Source: Phycisphaera mikurensis NBRC 102666 (GTDB taxonomy: Bacteria; Planctomycetota; Phycisphaerae; Phycisphaerales; SM1A02). From it: DNA of 10,869 nt. This document shows positions 1 through 4,851 of this stretch, piece by piece. The stretch's first letter is position 1. Each line of letters starts with the position of its first letter. The position numbers were made by a program, and so were the translations under genes. The notes beneath the pieces were generated by a model, which was not told the DNA's origin, searched no databases, and saw only the letters and a list, made by a program, of their open reading frames with translations. Location: the NCBI GenBank assembly GCA_945870475.1, contig CAMBSR010000057.1:1-10869 (forward strand), written 5' to 3'.

Positions 1-42
1 GGCGGGTGGACGGATCCGCCCACAGGCCAGAGGAACACGGCG

Positions 43-435
43 GTGCACGACGGAATGGACGCACGCGCGATGCGATTGACGGCGGCCGGCGAAAGCCGGT
101 CGACGGTCGCCGTTCCGACCTTCGGGCAGCTGGTCAACGCATTCCAGGACGTGGCGGCCGGGGTGGAGGGGACGCATCGCGCGCTGATCGAGCGCGTCGA
201 GCAGCTCACCCGCGAGCTGGAGGTGTTCCGCTCCCGAAGCGCCGAGCCCGCACCGGTGGCCTGTGACGGGAACGTCACCCTGGAGACGATCGAACGGCAG
301 GTGGTCGTGGCCACGCTCGAGCGCTTCGGCGGGCACCGGGATCGCTCGGCCAAGGCGCTGGGCATCGGCGTCCGGACCCTGGGCATGAAGCTCCGGCAGT
401 GGAAGGACGCGGGGCTGGTGCCCGAGCACCTGTAG
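43..435 (+). CDS. Small Fis-type helix-turn-helix DNA-binding protein
   Basis: Encodes about 130 residues. Residues 82-126 form a Fis-type (HTH_8) helix-turn-helix like the C-terminal DNA-binding domain of NtrC-family regulators: a helix, then GGHRDRSAKALGIGVRTLGMKLRQW, split here as GGHRDRSAKALGIG and VRTLGMKLRQW. Residues 45-63 are a charged, possibly coiled-coil helix that could mediate dimerisation. There is no receiver domain or sigma-54 AAA+ ATPase domain. It lies just upstream of fliE and fliF, so a role in flagellar gene control is a reasonable inference but is not shown. The GTG start at 43 is preceded by AGAGGA at 29-34 with about 8 bases of spacing. ATG at 55 is an alternative. The frame has no stop back to base 1, so the gene could begin outside the window. 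Family assignment is confident; target genes are unknown. Confidence 0.75.
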   Translation: MHDGMDARAMRLTAAGESRSTVAVPTFGQLVNAFQDVAAGVEGTHRALIERVEQLTRELEVFRSRSAEPAPVACDGNVTLETIERQVVVATLERFGGHRDRSAKALGIGVRTLGMKLRQWKDAGLVPEHL

Positions 436-530
436 CCGCCCGCCGCGCCGCGTTACCGGCCGCGCAGAAATTGCAGCCCTCCGGCAGATCCTGCCGATCC
501 ATGGAGCAGGTGATGCATGTCGCTCCGCAC

Positions 531-551
531 GGATGCGGAACGCGTGCATCC
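531..551. repeat. Short inverted repeat upstream of fliE
   Basis: GGATGC (531-536) and GCATCC (546-551) form a 6-bp inverted repeat with a 9-base loop, ending 21 bases before the fliE start. It sits in the 137-base gap between the Fis-type gene and fliE. It could be an operator half-site pair or a leader hairpin. I see no convincing sigma-70 or sigma-54 promoter in the gap. Confidence 0.3.
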
Positions 552-572
552 CAAGTCTTCCCGGAGCGCAGG

Positions 573-914
573 GTGACGGATCCAATCGCATCGATCGGAC
601 ATGCCGGGGCGGCCATGCATGCGACGCGCGCGCATGCTGCTGACGCTGCGGTGCCGGCGTCCAGCGCAATCGCCGCGCAGGCGGTGCCGCCTTCGGAAGC
701 GCTGCTCGTGCGCGTGCAGGCCGGCCTCGAGGAGGCGCGTGCGCTCGGTGCCGAGGCCGAACGCGCCGCCGCCCTGGTGCGATCCGGCGAATCCTCCGAC
801 GTGGAGGGGGTGCTGCTGGCCACGCGCAAGGCCGATGCCGCGTTCCAGATGCTCCAGGCGGTGCGCAACGCGATGCTCGAGGCCTACGCGCAGGTGCGCG
901 ACATCCGCGCCTGA
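573..914 (+). CDS. fliE: Flagellar hook-basal body protein FliE
   Basis: Encodes about 113 residues, close to the usual FliE length of about 100-110. FliE joins the MS ring (FliF) to the proximal rod of the flagellum. The C-terminal half matches the family. Residues 71-113 run SGESSDVEGVLLATRKADAA, then FQMLQAVRNAMLEAYAQVRD, aligning with the conserved pattern of enteric FliE (a valine/acidic segment, then Q-KAS, QVRNK and AYQE). The N-terminal 45 residues are Ala-rich and variable, as is normal for FliE. I chose the GTG at 573 because GGAG (563-566) sits 6 bases upstream and the protein then starts with (M)TDPIASIG, a normal FliE length. Longer in-frame ATG starts exist at 399, 501 and 513, but the first overlaps the upstream gene and they would add a non-conserved extension. 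The gene lies 40 bases before fliF, probably in one operon. Confidence 0.85.
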   Translation: MTDPIASIGHAGAAMHATRAHAADAAVPASSAIAAQAVPPSEALLVRVQAGLEEARALGAEAERAAALVRSGESSDVEGVLLATRKADAAFQMLQAVRNAMLEAYAQVRDIRA

Positions 915-954
915 GGCGCGCGCAAAAAGCGAACACCCGTAACAAGGGAACACC

Positions 955-2514
955 ATGGACATGATCGAAGACGACAACGTCGATGCCGGCCGCCAGGAGA
1001 TCGTGGAGTACGGAGAGCCCGCGCCGGCACGATCGATCCCGCCGCAGTGGCGCGGCGCTGCCATCGCGGTTGCCGCGGTGGCACTTGCGGGCGGCGCGTG
1101 GTTTGCGTTGCGTCCGTCGGACGCTCCGTCGCGCGTGGCGCTTGCAGTGCCGTCGGGAAGCATCGAGGCCGCGCGCGCGAACCTGGCCCGTGCCGGCATC
1201 GCATGCGAGGTCCGTGGCGGCGCCCTGTGGGTGCAGGCCTCCGATGCACCGCGCGCAGCGGATGCCGCCATGCCCCGTTCCTCGGGAAATGCCGTGGCAG
1301 CCGCGCTGGAGGATGAATCCGTGTTTGCCAGCGGCGAGAGCTCCCGGGCCCGCCGCCTGGCCGCCACCATCAAGACGCTCGAGCAGTCGATCACCATGCA
1401 GCCCGGCGTCGAGCGCGCGAGCGTGGTGGTGAGCGACGCTCCGCGATCCTTCGCCCCCGGCGTCTCCGGCGGCGCGGGCGCGTCGGTCACCGTTGCGATG
1501 CGCAGCGGCGCCATGCCGCAGGACCTGGTGGATGCCGTGGCCGTGATGGTGGCCGGTGCATGCGGCGGAATGCATCCCGAGTCGGTGGCGATCATCGATG
1601 CCGGGAGTGGCCGCGTGCGTACCGTGCGCAATGCCGATGCTCGCATGCGTGCCGACATCTCCCGCGCCCGCGAGGAGCGGGCTTCCGAACTGGTGACGGC
1701 GCTCCTCTCGGACATCCCCGGTGTCTCCGTGCGGGTGCACGAGGGCGAGGGCGGGGCGATGGTGGCGGCCGTCGAGCTTCCGCACAGCGTGGCGATCACG
1801 CGTGCGGAGTACGAGACCGAGGGCGATGTGGCGCGATACCTCGACATGGAGCGCATGCGCATCGTGGAGCGGCTGGATCTCTTCCTGTCGGCACCGGGTT
1901 CGCAGGTGTGCGCGGTGTCGGTTGTCGTTGCGCCGCATTCCGAGGCGGAGCGCGTCGTGTCCGCGCGCCCGGAAATGGCGTACTCGGCATCCAACCCAGC
2001 ACGACTGGAGACGGACGAGGCAGCCGCGCGTGAGCGCGGCACGCCGCTCGGCGCCGCTGGCGCTGCGCAGGGATTCCCCATCGGCTGGGCGTTCGTTGCC
2101 CTCGCCGGCGTGGTGGCGCTCGGTTGGTGGGCGTGGCGGCGCCCGGCTCCTGCCGGTTCTGCTGCGCTGGCGGCCGACGTCGGATTGCCGGCCTTCGACG
2201 AGGAGCCGATTCCCGGATCCGAGGCGTCGGATGCCGTGCGTGCTGCGCCCGAGGAGGCCGGAACCGTGGTCCGTGCCTGGATCGACGGTGGCGACGTGGA
2301 ACGCGCGGCTCGCCTGGTGGTGGCGCTCGATGCGTCGGCTGCCGCCACCATCCTGCAGGCCCTGCCGGTGACCCATGTCCAGCAGGTGACGGCGGCGCTC
2401 TCCACGCTGGACGCCCCCGAGCACGCGGAACTGCAGGAAGCGGTGCAATCGTTCCTGGAAGAGCTGGAGCTCGGTGACGTTGGCGACTATCGTGCGTCCA
2501 ACGAGGCCGCGTGA
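955..2514 (+). CDS. fliF: Divergent flagellar MS-ring protein FliF with FliG N-terminal-like tail
   Basis: Encodes 519 residues. FliF forms the inner-membrane MS ring on which the rod, the C ring and the export gate assemble. Order of parts: a short cytoplasmic N-terminus; membrane helix about 34-52; ring-building motif about 59-100; a second YscJ/FliF-type motif about 132-222, including QPGVERASVVVSDAP, the conserved ASVTV and a VAGACGGMHPESVAIID segment; a third, poorly conserved periplasmic region about 235-335; membrane helix about 376-394; then a cytoplasmic tail. The tail contains EAGTVVRAWI (435-443), resembling the VxxVIRxW motif at the end of FliF that binds FliG. It continues with about 55 residues (449-503) that resemble the N-terminal domain of FliG itself, including AARLVVALDASAAATILQAL. 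The start at 955 has AAGGGAA (944-950) upstream. It follows fliE and overlaps the next gene by 4 bases. The FliF call is firm in context; the tail assignment is by eye. Confidence 0.8.
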   Translation: MDMIEDDNVDAGRQEIVEYGEPAPARSIPPQWRGAAIAVAAVALAGGAWFALRPSDAPSRVALAVPSGSIEAARANLARAGIACEVRGGALWVQASDAPRAADAAMPRSSGNAVAAALEDESVFASGESSRARRLAATIKTLEQSITMQPGVERASVVVSDAPRSFAPGVSGGAGASVTVAMRSGAMPQDLVDAVAVMVAGACGGMHPESVAIIDAGSGRVRTVRNADARMRADISRAREERASELVTALLSDIPGVSVRVHEGEGGAMVAAVELPHSVAITRAEYETEGDVARYLDMERMRIVERLDLFLSAPGSQVCAVSVVVAPHSEAERVVSARPEMAYSASNPARLETDEAAARERGTPLGAAGAAQGFPIGWAFVALAGVVALGWWAWRRPAPAGSAALAADVGLPAFDEEPIPGSEASDAVRAAPEEAGTVVRAWIDGGDVERAARLVVALDASAAATILQALPVTHVQQVTAALSTLDAPEHAELQEAVQSFLEELELGDVGDYRASNEAA

Positions 2515-2819
2515 CCACCCCTGACCAACAGCACGGTACCCCCGAAGAACCGCCTTCCTCCCAGCAGGAAGTGATCGCGTCGGCGCTGGCCGACATCGGC
2601 CGCTTCGTGGCCGATGCCCGCCAGGCGCTCGACCGCGCGCTGGCCCAGGAGGGCGAGGTGGGCGATGCGCTCCGCGCCGCGCAGGGCACTTTCCGTGATT
2701 GGTTCGAGGCGGGCAAGCGCACCGCGCAGGACGCCGCCGCCCGCACCCCGGACGTCGACGTTTCCGGAACCGTTCCGGCAGACCGGACGTTGCCTGCGGA
2801 TCGCACCGACGCAGATTGA
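2511..2819 (+). CDS. Small hypothetical protein translationally coupled to fliF
   Basis: Encodes 102 residues of unrecognised function. The GTG start overlaps the fliF TGA in a GTGA arrangement, which implies translational coupling and membership of the flagellar operon. Residues 20-78 look like one or two amphipathic helices (VIASALADIGRFVADARQAL, then EVGDALRAAQGTFRDWFEAG). The ends are Pro/Gln/Glu- and Asp-rich and probably disordered, with a short PADRT repeat near the C-terminus. There is no signal peptide, membrane helix or cysteine. It occupies the place where fliG or fliH is often found, but it resembles neither convincingly. Codon use matches its neighbours, with mostly G or C in third positions. 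It is probably a real gene, and a flagellar accessory role is only inferred from position. Confidence 0.6.
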   Translation: MTTPDQQHGTPEEPPSSQQEVIASALADIGRFVADARQALDRALAQEGEVGDALRAAQGTFRDWFEAGKRTAQDAAARTPDVDVSGTVPADRTLPADRTDAD

Positions 2820-2843
2820 GGAACAGCGCACGGCGCTGCCGAT

Positions 2844-2886
2844 GAAGCACCTGCGGCCGCCCGCCTGGCCGCACGCGAGGTGCTTC
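2844..2886 (+). promoter_or_regulatory. Strong hairpin enclosing the ribosome binding site of the next gene
   Basis: GAAGCACCT (2844-2852) is exactly complementary to AGGTGCTTC (2878-2886). Inside it, GCGGCC (2853-2858) pairs with GGCCGC (2867-2872) around an 8-base loop, leaving a 5-base bulge (2873-2877). The 3' arm contains the AGG of the likely Shine-Dalgarno sequence (GAGG, 2877-2880) for the ATG at 2888. The folded RNA should therefore hide that site. No T-run follows, so it is not a standard intrinsic terminator. It might act as a translational switch, an RNA-stability element or an attenuator at the end of the fliF operon. Confidence 0.6.
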
Positions 2887-2887
2887 C

Positions 2888-3244
2888 ATGTCCGTCCAAC
2901 TGACCAGTTCGTTCGTCATCGGCCCGCGGTTCGAGATGCCGGTGGCCGCCCCTGTGCGCGCGTCGCTCCGCACGCAATTGCGGCGCGCGGTTCGCTCGCT
3001 GCTCGGGCAGCGGGGCGGCGTGATGCTGATGAGTGCGTGGGGTCTTGGAACGTCCGTCCGCATCGAATGCGCCGTTGCCGGTGCGACGACGGAGATCGTG
3101 GTCTCCACGGATGACGAAGTCACTGCCGTACTGATTCGTTCGCTGTGCGATGCGCTCTCGCTTGAGTGCGCCCGTTGCGGTTGTGCGCTCGCGCGCATCT
3201 CCTGCGCGGGTCCTGCGCCGCGGCCGATGCTGCCGGCGGCGTGA
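2888..3244 (+). CDS. Small cysteine-containing hypothetical protein
   Basis: Encodes 118 residues; I do not recognise a family. There is a basic stretch around residues 24-43 (VRASLRTQLRRAVRSLLGQR). A predicted alternating strand/helix region follows (about 44-92). The cysteine-rich C-terminal part (C87, C94, C97, C99, C106) includes a CxxCxC motif that might bind a metal. There is no obvious signal peptide or membrane helix. ATG 2888 has GAGG at 2877-2880 with 7-base spacing, but that site lies in a hairpin. The gene follows the fliF-linked small gene by 68 bases on the same strand and ends convergently with the PIN/TRAM gene. Its last codons lie in a short direct-repeat region. Codon use is coding-like, with slightly lower third-position GC than the core genes. 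Confidence 0.55.
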   Translation: MSVQLTSSFVIGPRFEMPVAAPVRASLRTQLRRAVRSLLGQRGGVMLMSAWGLGTSVRIECAVAGATTEIVVSTDDEVTAVLIRSLCDALSLECARCGCALARISCAGPAPRPMLPAA

Positions 3245-3343
3245 TTCCCCTCAATCTTTCATCAATCAGCTGCGCGGGCGATCATCGATCAGCTGCGCGG
3301 GCGTCCGGCATCACCTGCGCGGGTTGCGCGGGCGGCGTGATTC
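3197..3343. repeat. Degenerate direct-repeat cluster at a convergent gene junction
   Basis: The 16-bp unit ATCAGCTGCGCGGGCG occurs exactly at 3265-3280 and 3288-3303. Related units are ATCTCCTGCGCGGG at 3197-3210 and ATCACCTGCGCGGG at 3310-3323, with a half unit TGCGCGGGCG at 3325-3334. A second exact 13-bp repeat, GGCGGCGTGATTC, is at 3235-3247 and 3331-3343. The cluster spans the end of the + strand hypothetical gene, the 66-base junction and the C-terminal codons of the minus-strand gene. It looks like local duplication. I see no good terminator hairpin with a T-run here. Confidence 0.7.
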
Positions 3344-4624
3344 GTTCGGCTCCTGCCCGGGGCGCGGCGGCGTGCGCGGCTGCGTGGTGGCAGCGCGTGC
3401 CATCGAGGAAGTGCTCGGCTCGGTGGGGCGGGGTTCCTCGGAGTTGACCTCGTCCGTCGGCCCGGCTTCTGCAGCGGTGCCCTCGGTGCCCTCCGACATT
3501 CGCGCGAAGATCAGCCTTCCTGCGGAGGTCTGCACGGTATTCGTCACCACGGTCTCCACCGTCTCGCCGATGCGGCGCGCGCCGTGGTCGACGACGACCA
3601 TCGTGCCGTCCTCCAGGAATCCCACGCCTTGGTGGGGGTTCTCGCCGCGCTTCACCACGGCAATGCGCAGCGATTCGCCGGTGACCTGCCCAGTGCGCAT
3701 GGCGGTGGCCACGGCGTTGAGGTTGAGGCACGCGACGCCGTTGATCTGCGCCACGCGCTCGAGCCCGGTGTCGGTGGTCACGATGCGGAACCGCTCTGCC
3801 TTCGCCACTTCCACCAGCGCACGGTCGGTGGAGCGGCCCTCGTTGCGGAAGTCCTCGATCTCGAGGTCGATCCACGGGTTGCCCTGCAGCCGCTGCAGCA
3901 CGTCGAGCCCGCGGCGCCCGCGCTGGCGCTTGGTGCCGTCCCCGGAGTCGGCGAGCGCCTGCAGCTCGTCGATCACGAACTGCGCCACCACCACGGGCGC
4001 GTCGAGGATGCCGGTGCGGCCGAGGTCCTCGAAGCGGCCGTCGATGAGCACCGACGTGTCGAGGAGGAGCGGCCGTGCGCCGCGGACCTGCTTGGCGAAT
4101 TCCACGTACGGGATCACCAGGCGCAGGTCGTCGCGGGTGGTGAGCACCACGGAGACGGAGAGGTAGACGAGGACGATGCCGATGGTGACCTTGACAAGGC
4201 CCAGGTAGACGGCGCTCGACTCCTTGAGGTCCCACGCGCCTGCGACGAGATCGATGACGCTGCCCACGGCCACCGCGCCCACGAGGCCGATCATGATGCC
4301 GACGAAGATGCCGACCACCCATGCCAGGCGCTTGTTGGGGGTCAGTGCATCGACCGTGATGATGATGAGCCCAAGCGCCGCGGCGGAGATCAGGAGACCC
4401 ACCACGGTGCTGAAGCCGAAGTCGAGCGCGCTGGTGCGGTTGCTCGCCACGGTGAGCACCACCACCGAGATGAGCACCACCACGAAGATGGCCCGGAGCA
4501 CCAGAATCAGGATCCGCTGGCTGCGGGCGTCGGCGGCCGCGAGGCGGTTGCGCCGGCCCGGCGACGGGGGCACGGATGCCTTCGGGGCGTCCTCGGCCGG
4601 GCGATCGTTGGCGGTCTCGGTCAT
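3311..4624 (-). CDS. PIN/TRAM domain membrane protein (YacL-type)
   Basis: Encodes 437 residues from ATG 4624. A charged N-terminus (1-36) is followed by four membrane helices at about 38-60, 70-93, 100-127 and 140-162. Next comes a PIN nuclease-like domain (about 184-300). It has acidic positions in LLLDTSVLIDGR (D189), VIDELQ (E220), STDRALVEVA (D267) and TTDTGL (D285), the usual metal-binding set. A TRAM RNA-binding domain follows (about 311-375, TGQVTGESLRIAVV, then HQGVGFLEDGTMVVV). A Pro/Ser/Glu/Arg-rich disordered tail ends the protein. This order matches the YacL family of membrane-anchored PIN/TRAM proteins, thought to act on RNA or nucleic acid; the substrate is not known. No Shine-Dalgarno precedes 4624, but a -10-like TACACT ends 9 bases before it, suggesting a nearly leaderless mRNA. 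An in-frame ATG at 4678 would lie upstream of that promoter and within the ffs promoter, so I rejected it. The gene is divergent from ffs and convergent with the flagellar block. Confidence 0.9.
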   Translation of the reverse strand: MTETANDRPAEDAPKASVPPSPGRRNRLAAADARSQRILILVLRAIFVVVLISVVVLTVASNRTSALDFGFSTVVGLLISAAALGLIIITVDALTPNKRLAWVVGIFVGIMIGLVGAVAVGSVIDLVAGAWDLKESSAVYLGLVKVTIGIVLVYLSVSVVLTTRDDLRLVIPYVEFAKQVRGARPLLLDTSVLIDGRFEDLGRTGILDAPVVVAQFVIDELQALADSGDGTKRQRGRRGLDVLQRLQGNPWIDLEIEDFRNEGRSTDRALVEVAKAERFRIVTTDTGLERVAQINGVACLNLNAVATAMRTGQVTGESLRIAVVKRGENPHQGVGFLEDGTMVVVDHGARRIGETVETVVTNTVQTSAGRLIFARMSEGTEGTAAEAGPTDEVNSEEPRPTEPSTSSMARAATTQPRTPPRPGQEPNESRRPRNPRR

Positions 4625-4633
4625 GCCGGGACG

Positions 4634-4639
4634 AGTGTA
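4634..4639 (-). promoter_or_regulatory. Probable -10 element of the PIN/TRAM gene
   Basis: On the minus strand, CTACACT is followed by 9 bases and then ATG 4624. The hexamer TACACT would place transcription start near 4627, giving a leader of about 3 bases. This agrees with the lack of a ribosome binding site. A clear -35 box is not visible. The same TACACT arrangement occurs before the aminotransferase gene. Confidence 0.45.
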
Positions 4640-4672
4640 GTCCGCAGGGATCGGCGGGCCCCCGGGATCGGC

Positions 4673-4678
4673 TACCAT
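4673..4678 (+). promoter_or_regulatory. Probable -10 element of the SRP RNA gene
   Basis: GGCTACCAT contains a -10-like TACCAT hexamer. It places a start near 4685, just before the 5' strand of the SRP RNA terminal helix at 4689. The -35 region is GC-rich and not recognisable. The promoter is back-to-back with that of the PIN/TRAM gene, only about 34 bases apart. Confidence 0.45.
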
Positions 4679-4685
4679 TCGAGTC

Positions 4686-4819
4686 CCTCGGCGGCGAGGA
4701 GGACGGCCGGGTCCCGTCGTCGGTTGGCCCGTGAACCTGGTCAGGGCTTGACCGCAGCAGCCATAAGCGTTGTCGGCCGAGCGCCGGTAAGCCTGGCCGT
4801 CCTCCCAGCCGCCGATCTT
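4686..4819 (+). ncRNA. ffs: Signal recognition particle RNA (4.5S-type)
   Basis: This RNA binds Ffh and targets ribosomes making membrane proteins to FtsY. The conserved core is present: GTGAACCTGGTCAGG (4731-4745) and AGCAGCCATAAGCG (4756-4769), which form the Ffh-binding symmetric and asymmetric loops of helix 8. The rest folds into one long hairpin: CGGCGG (4689-4694) pairs with CCGCCG (4809-4814), GGAGGACGGCC (4698-4708) pairs exactly with GGCCGTCCTCC (4795-4805), and TTGGCC (4724-4729) pairs with GGCCGA (4775-4780). The apical part reads GCTTGACCGC (4746-4755) instead of the usual stem with a GGAA loop, an unusual variant. A T-run follows at 4822-4826. The gene lies directly upstream of dnaX, a location seen in many bacteria. 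The ends are approximate, set from helix and promoter positions. Identification is firm. Confidence 0.88.
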
Positions 4820-4826
4820 CCTTTTT
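4795..4826 (+). terminator. Possible termination point of the SRP RNA
   Basis: The 3' arm of the SRP terminal helix (4795-4814) is followed by ATCTTCC and then TTTTT at 4822-4826. A strong GC-rich helix followed by a T-run resembles an intrinsic terminator, or marks a processing end with readthrough into dnaX 25 bases later. No separate dnaX promoter is visible, so partial readthrough is likely. Confidence 0.4.
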
Positions 4827-4851
4827 GCGCCCCGCGCAGGACGAGTTCACC

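Noticed and set aside
458..474. Possible sigma-54 promoter (GG ... TTGCA) upstream of fliE
   Set aside because: The GG and GC dinucleotides are 13 bases apart instead of the required 10, and the -24 box does not match.
493..500. GCCGATCC resembling a flagellar sigma-28 -10 box
   Set aside because: No TAAA-like -35 lies at the right distance; the nearest AAA is about 7 bases too far upstream. fliE is also not normally a sigma-28 gene.
453..2405. Very long minus-strand open frame (about 650 codons) opposite fliE and fliF
   Set aside because: It is an antisense shadow of high-GC coding DNA. The translation is Ala/Ser/Arg/Thr-rich with no recognisable domain, while the + strand holds fliE and fliF.
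4625..4678. Longer start (ATG 4678) for the PIN/TRAM protein
   Set aside because: It overlaps the ffs promoter, adds a Pro/Gly-rich non-conserved stretch and lies upstream of the likely -10 element of the gene.
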